A model generated the notes under the pieces. It had not been told where the DNA came from and searched no databases. It saw nothing but the letters and a program-made list of their open reading frames with translations. DNA of 64,000 bases from Ctenosaura bakeri. Its lineage: Eukaryota; Chordata; Lepidosauria; Squamata; Iguanidae. The position numbers and the translations under genes are program-made. Location: NCBI GenBank assembly GCA_948474755.1, contig CAOLHI010000396.1:496001-560000 (forward strand). The letters run 5' to 3'. Positions 44,771 through 56,830 of this stretch are shown here, in pieces (position 1 is the stretch's first letter; the number at the start of each line of letters is the position of its first letter).

Positions 44771-45035
44771 TCCATCATGATACATGTACCATATCTGGCA
44801 TATGATCTCATATCATCTCTCATACTTTGTACATCTGTTGTAGTATGAATTGTATAGAAAATAGTCTATGACATGCAGTGTTTTTGGACTCAGAGTTTTG
44901 GTCTGGAATATGGGAACCAAATAAATAGTTTTTAAATACCTATGAATTTTATATGCAATATTGGTTTGATTTTTTTTAAGCAGGAAATTTCCCTTGCTTA
45001 GTTTTGGGGCTAAATTAATTCTTTGTCTATTGTTG

Positions 45036-45036
<1 letters not shown>

Positions 45037-45068
<32 letters not shown>
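45037..45068 (+). repeat. (GT)n microsatellite
   Basis: About 16 GT dinucleotides without interruption. Confidence 0.95.
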
Positions 45069-45070
<2 letters not shown>

Positions 45071-46434
45071 TCACATGCACACAGAAACATATGCACAAAC
45101 TTGGAGAATATTTTCCTCTTAATTTTACAGCTTGATAAGAAATTCAGGTCTTTCGAGTCTCCTGGAATGTGGACTTGCTGATGGTGTCCTTTGATATGTA
45201 CACTTCCTCATTTTGCTGTATAAAATTTCCCAGTTTACTCTGGCAGGGCTTTTCCCCTCCTTGGTGTCACTAAGGTCAAGGGAATTTCACCACTCAAGGG
45301 AACTTCACGACTCTAGTGACTCTTCTTCAGACGATTACTCAGAAGGCAGAGAGATGTTAACTATTTTTTAATTCCAACAGTAAGCCATGACAACTACTCA
45401 GTAATGCTTTGAAACTAAAGGCAACAAAAGAATTGGGGCAGATTTTCATGTGCTTATGAGCCAACACTGTGCTTACTTGTTTTACTACAATTTAATTTGT
45501 ATTATTTTTTTCATGGTGTATTTTAAGGACTTACTGTATTTAGCTTTTAGAAAGTGTCTTCAGGTGTCCAGAGTTTCTCATACCTCTTTAATTAATCCTT
45601 ACAATAGCCATGTAAACAGGTCTGTATTGCATTGTACACCACTTGTGACTTACAGGAAGAACAGAACAGTGTTTACAGTAATCCCCAGAAATACATGCTT
45701 TATTTGTTCAAGAGAGGGCACAGTATAATAAATGACCTATTCTGTGTTCATTCAGAAGCAGTTTCCAAACAAAGGAAGAAGGTATTGGTAGGCAGAGTTT
45801 GGCTGTGTGCTTAGAAGCTTCTTGTGTCCTGTATAGCCCAGCTCCAGTTTCATGAGTAGAATAGTATTTCCCCATGCAATTTAAAAAATAAGGAAGCAAA
45901 GTAAATCTTGGGTCTCTCTTTCTTTTCCACATCTCCTCACATTTGTGTGTGTATGGTGCTAAGTAGAGTAGGTGGCAATTCTTTGGTCAATTTAAATTGA
46001 TCAATGGTGAACATAAGATACCAGAAAAGTATCTCTATAATAGAAATGTTCACTGTATGGCTAAATCCATTTGTTAATCTTAGCTGTAATAGACCCATGG
46101 AATCAATAGAATGTAAAGCATGGCTTTTTTTTTACATTCCAAACTTTCATGACTTTGATAGTATTTTCTTACCAAAGTTTGTACCAGGAACCTACATCAG
46201 TGCATAGAACTATGAATAGATGAATATGCTGATTACAGTTTAAGTGTCCTAATTATTCACTCCATTGATTCAGGATCATAGCATCTCCAAGATACAAAAC
46301 TAAATTGAATGGCATTACATCAGGGTAGAAGAATGGGTAGATCCCACATGACTCCTGTGGTGTTTCCATAGTGCTTGCCAACAGCGAGTGGATGCAAAAT
46401 GCTAGCTGGGAGGGGCTACTCCTTTGATTTCTGT
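45069..46434. other. Intron 1, unresolved
   Basis: No exon or repeat family recognised. Confidence 0.45.
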
Positions 46435-46436
46435 TT

Positions 46437-46479
<43 letters not shown>

Positions 46480-46518
46480 CTCCCTCTCTCTCCCCCCTCT
46501 CTCCCCCCTCTCTCTCTC
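46435..46518 (+). repeat. (TTTC)n(TC)n polypyrimidine tract
   Basis: Ten or more TTTC units pass into CTCCC and TC runs. It is a second triplex-capable tract 2.1 kb from the first, in the same orientation. Confidence 0.9.
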
Positions 46519-48410
46519 GCTCCCACATCCAGGAGGCTGATGGAAGAGGAAACATATTGTTTGTTCCAGAGGTACTAATTGCTTAAAGAAGGATTTTGAA
46601 ATTTGACTGAGGGCCACAGGTAGCTACTGTTGTTCTGCGTGTTTGTTCTACTGGAGAATTTGGACTCTAAAGGCCATTGCTGGCAGCATTGTATATAGGG
46701 CAAAGAGTCATGCACAGTTGAGGTAACCGATCTAAGTCTTGACTTAAGCCAATATTTGTATTGCTAGAGAAGAATATTCTGCACAAGGAAAAGGAAACTG
46801 AGTGTGCTTTTGTTGAGTTTTCTTTTAGTGGGAAAGTTTAGTTGAATTTGTAAGCATTTCTTAGGCCATTATGTTTACTTTTTGTGGGCCCTCTCTTACT
46901 GTAGAATATGGTACATGGTAAGCATCTGCTAAATGTGGGATGAGCTTGTATAACTGAAGCAGCTGGCTTCTTGCTTCATCCTTTAGGAAGTGCTGGATTG
47001 TGGCTGTGTCTTCACTATACAACCAGTCAGCAGAAGCACTTGGCTGCAAAGCCAGGAGAATGTTCTGTGTGATATTACTCTGTAAACATCATATTCAAGA
47101 ATGTTTTGGTCATGTGCTGGCTTGAAGCAGGTGGTGGGAAACCACTGTGCTCTTGCAAAGTGACTATGGCAAAGAATCAGTTCTTATGTTGCCAGTGGCA
47201 AATGTGGGGGAGGAGGCACTAAAATTGGAAGTTGCTTTGTCAGTACCTTGGCACTTTGATAGTGCAGCACCAGGGTGTAAAATCTGAATAAGGATGGGTG
47301 GATATCAAGGCTGACTTTTATGTTAATCCCTCATTTTAGGTTTTTTCTCTCATGCCTACCAGAAGATGTTTTAAGTTCCAAATCTGGCATGACTTTGACA
47401 GCAGTTTGAATTTGCAGGATATTCTTTAAGCGGTGGCAGATTTAAATGGAAATAAGGCCCTTATTAAACTTTCAGACAATTTTTAATTGATTTGTCATGT
47501 TTGTATTAATAAGTTCAATTAATTTACTTCATTTTTTAAATTAAAGGGTTTTTTGTTTTTATTTTTATTTTTTAAAATCAAATTTACATGTCACTGGAGA
47601 TTACCAGTGTAATTTTAAGAATTTGTAAGCGTACAGAAGTCATTCAGTATTTCATGAGAGGAAACCTGAACAAGGACAGGTGAAACTGGGAAGAGGCAGC
47701 AATACCAGGTCTGATGAAAGGACTATGAGGATCAAAAGAGAAGGGTTTATATTCACTGAAAAAAGGCTGTGAGTACAGTCATGAAGACAGAGCATCTTGG
47801 AATTAAGTAGTTTACTGCTGAACATGATATGGACCTTTGTGTCCTCTTTCTAGAATTTTGAAACTCAGGATTTTTTTTTGTTTTTGTTTACTCAAGCACA
47901 CTGTAATGTATGTTCAAGATGTTCTGACTAGACATACTCTACAGTACCCATTGGCACAGTGTTACACTGTGCCTGTGCAAGAGCAAACTTTTACAGTGCT
48001 GTCCTTCATGTTTGTGTCCACTGTACCATTATGCCTGTAGGACTATCAGTGAACAAAACACTTCATAAAGTTTGAGACAGCAGGTCCCTGTCCTTTAGAC
48101 CTTATAGTCTAAAACCATTAGGGAAGTACATTTGACAATAATAGTAGAGTCCAACCTTCTTATGAAATAATTTTATAAATTAATTTGTATCTCTGACTTA
48201 GTGGATTTTTAGTGTTTTGATTTTGTTTAGATCTTGATGTTCACATTTGCAGCAGTGAAAACCTTCAGGAGCTACAGTTTCTGTCCTGAATTTAATAGTG
48301 ATGGGTAGAACACAAGAAGAAAATACACATGCATTGGTAAAGTGGTAAGATAAAATAATGCAACTCTCAGCAAATAACCAGCTAGGTCAGTGCTGTAGCA
48401 GCATTCATGT
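46519..48410. other. Intron 1, unresolved
   Basis: AT-rich, with T-runs near 47,540-47,575 and 47,871. No gene or named repeat recognised. Confidence 0.45.
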
Positions 48411-48655
48411 GTTTATGTGCCTTCAAGTTCCCTGTTGACTTTTGGTGACCCATGAATTTCGTAGAGTTTTATAGGCTAGGATTACTCAGAAGAGTTTTTT
48501 TCAGTTCCTTCCTCTGAAATATAGCCTACAGCAGTCTAGCCTACATTGGTAGTCTTCCATTCAAGTACTAAGAGCTGACCCTGCTCAGCTTCCAAGATCA
48601 GATGGGATCAGATGGTATCACACCTTTAGTTTATTTAGGCCCTTAGGTAGCCCTT
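48411..48655 (-). mobile_element. 5S rRNA-headed SINE
   Basis: Second copy of the 5S-headed family. On the plus strand the tail complement (TTTATGTGCCTTCAAGTTCC) is at the left and the body (TTCCTTCCTCTGAAATATAG) in the centre. The 5S complement is at the right (GTCTTCCATTCAAGTACTAA, GCTGACCCTGCTCAGCTTCC, AAGATCAGATGGGATCAG). GTACT and TGACCCTGCT correspond to the conserved 5S internal promoter region. Confidence 0.85.
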
Positions 48656-49204
48656 ATTTTTCCCTAACTGGATATATATTGGGCTCAGTAGGTGGGAGAG
48701 AACATCTCCAGGCACTAATTAGCTTGAGGACTTTTGAGTTTTCAGCCACAGATAAGCTTTGTTAAGGTATGATCTTGCCATGTTTAGATTCATGTCTGCT
48801 GTCAAAAAAATGAGTCCAGGAATGAAAGAAGGTTGCATAGGCCTAGTGATAACATGCATCCCTTTTGGGGGAAAAAATCCTTCTTGGTATTTTGAAAAAA
48901 TTCTTATTAGGGAAAAACCGTTATTGAGGCCAACTGAAACACCATAAACAGCATGCAAGCTTTTGACTTTTCCAGAACTCTTAATCAGGTAAGATGTTAA
49001 AAAAATAATTGCAGTACCAGGAGAAGAAAAATATGGCTTAGGCATTGCTTGTTGCATCATCATCATAATCATCATAATGTTTGTTTTTCACCTACCATAA
49101 ATACAGTGGGTCTCTTTGATCATTTATGAATATGTCAGTCTGTCCCCCACCCCACCGCCATGGAGTTCAACATGATCTGTGAGGTGGTCTCTTTTCCTCT
49201 CTTT
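48656..49204. other. Intron 1, unresolved with (ATC)n
   Basis: A CATCAT trinucleotide run at 49,056-49,078 followed by TTTTTCACCTACC may be a short reversed L2 tail. The rest is unassigned. Confidence 0.4.
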
Positions 49205-49960
49205 TACCTGCCTGCTATCAGCTTCGGCTGATACTCCAGCTGCGCCCCTTCCTGGACCTGGAACACCTAAAAACAGTGGTACATGCGCTGGTAACTTCAC
49301 GACTTGACTTCTGCAATGCGCTCTACATAGGGCTACCCATGTGCTTAGTCCGGAAACTTCACTTAGTTCAGAATATGGCAGCCAGGTTGATCACCGGAAC
49401 ATCTAAAACTGACCACATAACACCTATTCTGAAGTCTTTACATTGGCTGCCTATTAGTTTCCGGGCACAGTACAAGGTGTTGGTTCTTACCTTTAAAGCC
49501 CTTCATGGCTTGGGGCCAGCCTACCTGCAGGATCACCTTCTCCCATATAATCCACCCCGCACACTAAGGTCCTCTGGGAGGAATTTACTGCAGCCAATCA
49601 GAACTAGGTTGGCTGCAGTTACCCAGAGGACCTTTTCTTCTATCGCTCCCAAACTATGGAATGGCCTGCCGGAAGAGACTCGGCATATTACCAGTCTTGA
49701 CTGCTTTAAAAAGGCAGTCAAGACTGTCCTCTTCTGACAGGCCTTCCCAGACTAGTGTTCCACCGCCTCTCATCAACTGTCCTCTTGTTTTTAATCTTAT
49801 TTTAAATTGTTTTTAATAGTTAATGTGTTTTAGGGGGTTAGAAGGGTGGGTGGGTGGGGAGGATGGGGTACATTTTAATGTTTAATGTATTTTATATATT
49901 GCTGTAATGCCGCCTCGATCCATTGGGAGAGGCGGGATAAAAATTATTGTTGTTGTTGTT
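49205..49960 (+). mobile_element. L2-type LINE, intact C-terminal coding end
   Basis: 5'-truncated L2. The open frame to 49,737 encodes the end of the reverse-transcriptase protein without internal stops: HALVTSRLDFCNALYIGLP, VQNMAARLITGTSKTDHITP, LKSLHWLPISFRAQYKVLVL, FKALHGLGPAYLQDHL, RTFSSIAPKLWNGLPEETR. A 3' UTR with G-runs (49,832-49,868) leads to CCTCGATCCATTGGGAGAGG and a (GTT)n tail. The catalytic domain is missing, so it cannot move on its own. Its low damage marks it as the youngest L2 fragment here. Confidence 0.9.
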
Positions 49961-50488
49961 GTTATTTACTCCTATGACAGTTTTTTGGGATTGGTCAACA
50001 GCTAGGAGAATAGCAAGCCTAAAGCTCGCTCGAGGAGCTTCATGGCTGGTTGCGATTTAAACCTGGGCCTTTCCAGGGTCAGTCTAGCAGTCTTAACTTT
50101 TACAGATCATAAAATAAACAGTCTAGTTTACAGTTTATTGCAACAGCCTCAGCATAAGTGCTTTTTCACAAAAGAGTCCTGAAGGATAGGCATAGTTTTT
50201 CAAGTGTCAGGACCCAGACATATTTAAAACAAACTTAAGTCTTTTTCTTCCTCCTTAATAGCTGCTTTAGATATTGCTGTCTTCCTACAAACACTCCTTA
50301 CAATCTGTTCCTGTAGAAACCTTTTCACTGTGTGCATACCTCAGTTTCCCATGGTACTGAATATATGAGCATGTTGTGCATGTGGGTGTGGGTGCATATA
50401 TGGGTATGGATGCACAGACTAGCAGTCAAAAAACTTTTTAGATACAGATTTCCCATTTTGCATAGTATGTACATGGTCTAAGTGGAAA
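49961..50488. other. Intron 1, unresolved
   Basis: No exon or repeat family recognised. Confidence 0.45.
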
Positions 50489-50603
50489 TCATGCAGATGT
50501 TGTTAGACTGCAGCTCCCATCCACCTTAGCCAGCATGGCCACTGGTAGAGAATGCTAAGAGATGCAATCCAGCAACATCTGGCGGGCTGCATAATTCACA
50601 CCC
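50489..50603. mobile_element. hAT-like short MITE
   Basis: The left half AGATGTTGTTAGACTGCAGC and the right half GCAATCCAGCAACATCTGGC are inverted copies around TAGCCAGCATGGCCACTGG. This is the layout of the abundant amniote hAT MITEs seen in relic form at 9,796 and 39,130. Confidence 0.6.
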
Positions 50604-50889
50604 TAGATTTAGGTCTAACTTTTAATTTAAGACAGTTATACATTTTCCTTGAAGTTATAGAGCTTGTTTTCTGAGAAATAGTAAAACTTGATGTGTCAGT
50701 ATTGGAGCAGCAGATGGTTGGCCCATAAAATTAATTGTGTGTGTGTGTTTATGGTGGAGAAAATAAGTATGTTAATATACACTGATAATGGCGGAACTAC
50801 TAAGCATTGTATAGACACCACGATGAGAAAGCAGTATTAAATTCTCCCTTTCAGTGCCTTTTTAAATACTGTAGAAAGCAATTTAAATG

Positions 50890-52985
50890 GCATCCTTGAG
50901 CACTACATGGTTTACTAGGGAGCTGATATCAATGAAACGAGTGGGACGGAGACTAGAGTAACGTTGACAGAAGACTCAGAGTGAGTCTGATTGAACGTGG
51001 GCTAGATCTTATTGGAAGGCCTATGCCGTGGCAGTAAAAAAATCATACTTCTCTACCACCATTGTGTCTGCACGGTGCCATCCAGTGAAGCTGTTTTGAG
51101 TGGTCAGGGGCGTTGTACGTTCTGGCCCACAAGAAGGAAATGATGACCACTCTACAGCCTGTCTTGCAGACAACATCACTCAGATTCACTTTGACTTGGA
51201 TGCTTGGCACCTGCTTGTCCTGTGTTAATGGATTCATTTCACTTTGTGCAGCCTGAGGATGTGAACAGGATCCTTGGAGAGGTGAGAGCCACCACATGTA
51301 TACTGGATCCTTGCCCCTCCTGGCTTCTGAAAGCAGCCGGAGGGGACTGGCCAACTTGCTAAGGGGAGTGGTGAATGCCTCACTGCAGCAAGAGAAGTTC
51401 CCAGCACGTTTAAAAGAGGCTGTGGTGAGGCCACTATTAAAAACGCCCTCTGTGGATCCCGTTCTGGATAATTATCAACCAGTCTCCAATATCCGTTTCT
51501 TAGGCAAGGTTCTGGAGCACATGGTGACCTCCAAGCTCTGGGGGTTTCTGGATGAAGTGGATTATCTAATTTGGCTTCAGATCTGGTTATGGGACAGAGA
51601 CAGCTTTGGTCGCCTTGGTGGACGACCTACGATGGGAACTAGACAAGGGGAGTGTGTCCCTGTTGGTTCTGCTGGACCTCTCGTTGGCTTTCGATACCAT
51701 CGACTATGGTATCTTTCTAGGCTAACTCTCTGGGATGGGACTTGGAGGCACTGTTATGCAGTGGTTCCAGTCGTTCCTGGAGATGAGAACTCAGAAGGTG
51801 GTGCTAGGGAACTCCTGTTTGACTCCCTGGCTGTTGGCATATGGGGTTTCTTAGGGTTCTGTTTTGTCCCCCATGCTGTTTAACATCTACATGAAACCGC
51901 TGGGAGAGGTCATCCAGATTTTGAGATTTGGTGTCACCAATACGCTGATGGCACCCAACTCTGTCTCTTCTTCCCATCTGATTCCAAGGAAGCAGTTCTG
52001 AACCAGTGTCTGCTGTCAGTAATAGACTGGATGAGGGCAAACAAATTGAAGCTTAATCCAGACAAGACAGTGGTGCTCCTGGTCAGTCGAAAGGCAGATC
52101 AGGGAATTGAGATTTTGCCTGTGCTGGATGGGGTTACACTCCCCCTGAAATCTCTGTCTCACAGCCTTGGTGTTCTCCTGGATTCAACCCTGAGCCTGAA
52201 TCAGCAGTGGCCAGGAGTGCATTCGCACAGTTAAAACTGGTGCACCAGCTGCTCCGATTCCTTGAGATGTCAGATCTGGCTTCAGTTGCACACACCTTGA
52301 TTACATCTCGGGTAGACTAATGTAACACACTCTACATGGGGCTGCCTTTGGAAACTGTTCGGAAACTTCAGTGGGTTCAAAATACAGCAGCTGACCAGGG
52401 CCAGTTACAGGGAGCATATAACTCCCTTGCTAAAACAGCTCCACTGGCTACCTGTTCATTTCTAGGCACAATTCAAAGTGCTGGTTATGACCTATAAAGC
52501 CCTAAATGGCTTAGGTTCAGGCTGTTTGAAAGACCGTATCTCCCTGTACAAGCCAGTTAGAACTTTTAAGAACTGCTGGAGAAGGCTTTCTCTCTGTCCC
52601 ACCACCATCCCAGGCTCACCTGTTGAGAACACAGGAGAGGGCCTTCTCAGTGGCTGCTCCTACCCTGTGGAACGCTTTTCCACAGGAGGCTAAGCATATC
52701 CCCTCCCTGTTCTCATTTCGCTGATAGGCAAAAACTTTTCTCTTTAAACAGGATCATATGTAAGCCGGGCAACTTTATTTAATAATTGTTGTACTAGAAT
52801 ATCCTTTTAAGTGTTTTTATAATTTTATATTTGTTCGGTTTTTTTAATTGTTTTTAATTTTTTCAATGTATTTAATTTTTTTAAATGTTTTTAATGTATA
52901 TTTATTGTTGGAAGCTGCCTTGGGTCCCAATTTTGGGAGAATGACGGATTAGAAATGCAACGAAATAAATAAATGAATAAATACA
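50890..52985 (+). mobile_element. L2-type LINE, 2.1-kb degraded copy
   Basis: The longest L2 here, from the endonuclease-RT linker to the 3' tail. Recognisable text in order: ACATGGTTTACTAGGGAGC (PWFTREL-like), VRPLLKTPSVDPVLDNYQPVSN near 51,425-51,490, FLGKVLEHM, the catalytic box near 51,935-51,960 read as YADGTQL (second Asp lost), MRANKLKLNPDKTVVLLVS at 52,031, LGVLLDSTLSL and LVMTYKALNGLGSGCL. Frameshifts and stops separate these pieces. The end is TTGGAAGCTGCCTTGGGTCC and an (AAAT)n tail. Inactive. Confidence 0.85.
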
Positions 52986-53663
52986 TGCATGGTTACATTT
53001 TGACGGTGGTCTTCTGAAATAGATAGTGCATTTGTTTAGGGTTGATAGGCTAGAAAATAGATGCACTTGTCTGTCTTCATGCTTCCCCTACTCCCCAAAA
53101 ACCCTTAAGTGGACTTTATTGCCCATAATGGGAATCTCTCCTTCAGAGTGTTAATGCAAGAGAAATCCAGAATCACAAACTAAGAAAAAAAGTTTTATAG
53201 CAAATCTAAAGTAGTCAGGAAGAAAAACACCATGTATTTCTCTGTTATCTAAACATTTTTATTAAAATTCTTTTAGTAAATGACAGACTTGTTAGTGATG
53301 TGTATAAAATCTAATCATATTAAAGAATCTTGCTTCTCCTAAACTATGACCTAAATCTTCTTTAGCTCTGACGAGAGGAAACCTACTGAATCAATGGAAT
53401 TTATCTACAGCTTGACTCACCATTCAAAAATTCGATTCTAGTTGGGACTGACCAACAGGATGCTCACCTGTGTGTATGTGTTCATTTCATCACTTTCATA
53501 TTACATTTAAACTAAGACAAACCCCCACTTGGACTTAAAAGAGGGAATTAGGACTCTTTCCAGTAGTGATTTACCTGTAATGCGAAACTTCCAGGGTAAA
53601 TTGGGACAATTGATGTGGTTTCCTGACAGAGGCACTGATCTTCACATGCTAGAATAATTATGC
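52986..53663. other. Intron 1, unresolved
   Basis: No exon or repeat family recognised. Confidence 0.45.
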
Positions 53664-53776
53664 AGGAACATCAGAGCTGTTTTATATATATATATGTATA
53701 TGTATATATGTATATGTATGTATATACATATACATATATATAAAACATATATGTATATAAAAGCTCTGATGTTCCT
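53664..53776. repeat. AT-rich palindrome
   Basis: AGGAACATCAGAGCT at 53,664-53,678 pairs exactly with AGCTCTGATGTTCCT at 53,762-53,776. The interval is TATA/TGTATA repeats that are also self-complementary about a centre near 53,720. It could extrude as a cruciform. Confidence 0.85.
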
Positions 53777-54200
53777 AATATATAAATTTGTCTGTTCTAA
53801 CAAATTGTCTTTGTTTTAAAACCAGCTCATATAGACTGATGCATCCCAAAGACGGGAGCATACCAAAGGACTGCTTCAAAATAGATTACAGTACTGAAAT
53901 AGATTACTAATGTCTCTTAAGCAATTTCTTGCTGCCATGTTTCACAGGCCTTTTGAACTTCCAGCCTGTCCTTGGGATGAGTAAGTGGGCAGTTAATTCA
54001 GGCCCTACTCAGGTTGTTATTAGAAGTGGTGAACCTCATCATGTGAGCAGGGATAGAGTTGGATAATGAAGCATTGACCCGAGATTACATTATCGTGTAG
54101 CTCCATTCTCCAGGCATCCAGACACATGCATTGAAAAACTGCAGCAGGAAGGCTTTCTAACTCTCACAAAGGCTCCTTGCATACCACTTTAAACATAATA
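53777..54200. other. Intron 1, unresolved
   Basis: No exon or repeat family recognised. Confidence 0.45.
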
Positions 54201-54660
54201 CAGTCCTCACTCCATTTGTGGATTTGACTTTCACAAACTTGGTTATTTATGAGGCACCTACGTGTCTTCTCCCCATTCCCCTCCTCCCTTGTGTTTTACC
54301 CAATGCGGCAAAGGAAGGCAAGTGTCTGGACAAAAGGCAAGGAAACTGGGGTGGGGGAGGCATTCATGTACCTTCCTGCTCCTCTCTGGAGCTCCCCCTT
54401 CCATTCCCTTGCTTGTGGCCCCAGCTGTGAGAACTCATGCTGAGGCAAAAGGCATGGGAATGTGGGAGGGTGGGTTAGCGCCAGCTTTCCTTCTCCTCTC
54501 GGGAGCTCCCCCTTCCCATTTCCTTCCCTCTGGCCCTGGCACACAAAAGACACGGGAATGGGAGGGGGAGCTCCGGAAGGGGATGGGGGAGGGAATTAGC
54601 AGTTTTCCCTGAACCCTGATGAAAGTGGAGGGGCCACAGGCTGTCTCTTCCTTGAAGCAT
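54201..54660. mobile_element. Mariner-like element with repetitive interior
   Basis: TA then CAGTCCTCACTCCATTTGTG, GATTTGACTTTCACAAACTT, GGTTATTTATGAGGCACC parallels the left end of 18,277 (CAGTTCTCCCTGCACATTC, GTTTGACCTTTGCTAATC, ATTATTTGCGAGGCGCC). The interior again carries GGAGCTCCCCCTTCC and GGCAAAAGGCA(A/T)GGGAA units. No right terminal repeat is evident, so the end is approximate. Confidence 0.55.
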
Positions 54661-54754
54661 TGTTTCTATAGGCATGAACACTAGAAGGGGTACAGCTATG
54701 TGATGGCCCTCTGTTGATAGTAGAGCTTGCTTGTACAGAGAGTTTTTCTACGTC

Positions 54755-55445
54755 TAATTTATTTATTTATTTAATATATGTCCCATCTTTTTCACAATAT
54801 GGAACCTAAGGTGGCTTACAGTTTGAATGAACACACTATATAGTTAGAACAATGGCTAGTACAAAAGTTAAACATGAAATAAACATTTCTAGTATTATCA
54901 TTAATTTAAATCAGTTTTTAAAGCAGGATTTAAAATATTGTAATAATGATAATTTGTTGTTGTGTAACTTCAAGTCATTTCCAACTTACGGTAACACTAA
55001 GGTGAAAGTATCACAGGATTTTCTGGGGCTGAGAATGTGTGCGCAAGGTGAAGCACCCAAGGTCACTCAGTGGGTTTCCATGGCTGAGAGGAGAATTGAA
55101 CCCTGGTTTCCTTGGTTGTAGTCCAATACTCAAACCACCACATTGGCTCTCAGTAATGATAACACAAATACAAAGATAGCGTACCCAACTAAAATACCTT
55201 CTACAACAGACAGTTCACACTCAAAAGGTCTGGCTACACAGAAGGGTCTTCAACAGAAACAGAGAAGGGGCCAACCTAGCTTCCCATGGAAGGGAATTCC
55301 TCTGTTTGGGAGCAGTCACCAAGAAGGCTATCTCCTGTATCCTAACCTGTGATAGTGGGGGGGGGAAGAGTAAGCCCTCCTCTGAGAATGTTAAAACTCC
55401 AGCAAGCTTATATTGGGAGATACAATCTTTCAGATACAACAAAAT
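54755..55445 (-). mobile_element. L2-type LINE 3' fragment split by a SINE
   Basis: The 3' end is on the left: a TTTA tail at 54,758-54,772 then ACCTAAGGTGGCTTACAG. After the SINE, 55,225-55,340 (plus strand) reads CCATGGAAGGGAATTCCTCT, TTGGGAGCAGTCACCAAGAA, GGCTATCTCC, the complement of the L2 motif encoding RAFSVAAPKxWNxLP. Degraded. Confidence 0.7.
54953..55153 (-). mobile_element. tRNA-headed SINE nested in L2
   Basis: The tail complement GTAACTTCAAGTCATTTCC is on the left and the head complement CAATACTCAAACCACCACAT on the right. It is flanked by a perfect 9-bp duplication TAATGATAA (54,944-54,952 and 55,154-55,162), which fixes both boundaries. Confidence 0.9.
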
Positions 55446-56684
55446 CCAAAATCCGCAAGCAGTGATACCTTTATTGGGCAAACTCCAAAGCAAGTTTTAC
55501 CTGTATATCACCCAAAAGTTTTCCAGATGTAACAGTAGAGGAATTTCTTGAGAAGCTTAGTGTTTTCTTCCTAAGAAAGAAGCAATTAGGTTCACACAGG
55601 ACAGGGAGATCTCAAGAGAAGATCCTTTTCTGTTGCTAATGGGAGTTGAACTTTTATTAACTGTATTTTATTGCTCGTTTGTAGTCTTCATATGGAGCAA
55701 CCATTGCTTAAACTGAAATCTTCGATACTACCTTAACTGACAACATCTCAGACATAATATAGGCATGTTACTCCAACCTCATCACCATTTTTCTTCTGCA
55801 AGATTTTTAACATCTTTGATGAAGAAGCCAATGAAGGTTTGAAAGTTAGCTTAATGTATTTTGTGATTTTTGACTTGGCCCAAAAAGGTATTGATGTTTT
55901 TGGATTTTGTTGTATTTTGCTGCATGGCCAACATAGCCTGAATATAGTCTTTCAGATAGTCTGCATAGGGATATAATTGCTCTCAAATGCCCTTTCCCAC
56001 TTCTGAGTAGATACTATATTGCCCCTGTTCCCCCCGAGGAGAATGTCTAGACTGATTTAAAACTAATTTGACTAAACAAACTGTAGTCCATTTTAGAGCC
56101 TAGTCTATTGTGCTGACAGCAGCCCCCCTCTCAAAAGAAAAAAAAAATGTCATATACTGTGGGATAGTGGAGCTGTTCCAAGGGTTTGAGAGCCCTTTTG
56201 TACCCTAACCCTCTAAGAAGAGTAGAGCAACCTACTCCCGAGCTTGCTATGACTAAGCTGCAATACACTTCACAGAGATACTTAGTCTTATTTGGATTCT
56301 ACAGTTATTACACAATCATTGAAAGTCTTCTTGTCCTGTTGTGATTACTTTTCAACTCATTGCAACCACCGGTGTAGACATATTTTGTGGTTTGAGATTA
56401 TAAGCCATGTATAAGACTTTTCTTGCCCACTCTAATAGCCAGAATAGCAAGACTAAGGAAGTGTGAGTTTTTGTGCCATTGTTGAATCTCTCCATAGTTT
56501 TATTTCTATTCATCTATGCCATCTTTTTAGCCTCCTTAAGCCAAGATGGGACTGAAGATACTGTTTTATTGTTGCTGTTGTTTTGATGCTGGCTAGTCCT
56601 TCCTAGGTGGTCAGTTCTGTGAATTTTTATTGCAGGGACATTGCTTAATTCCATGATTTAATGAATTTTTGTAAGGTTCTGTGG
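55446..56684. other. Intron 1, unresolved
   Basis: No exon or repeat family recognised. An A-run lies near 56,140. Confidence 0.45.
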
Positions 56685-56830
56685 TGATCCTATGTATTTT
56701 AACATCTATGTGAAACTGCTGGAAGAGGTCACCTGGAGTTCTGGAGCTGAATGTGGTTTGAAGTTGGGTATCTATCTCTCACCACAGAATTCTAGGGACA
56801 CTGTGGAGATCATAAATCCATTTCTGAAGT
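56685..56830 (+). mobile_element. L2 RT fragment
   Basis: TTTTAACATCTATGTGAAAC, TGCTGGAAGAGGTC encodes FNIYVKLLEEV, the segment just before the L2 catalytic box, as in the longer copy at 51,878-51,912. Short and isolated. Confidence 0.65.

Noticed and set aside
44256..46518. CRISPR-like or clustered repeat arrays in the pyrimidine tracts
   Set aside because: They are simple tetranucleotide microsatellites without spacers, in a vertebrate intron.
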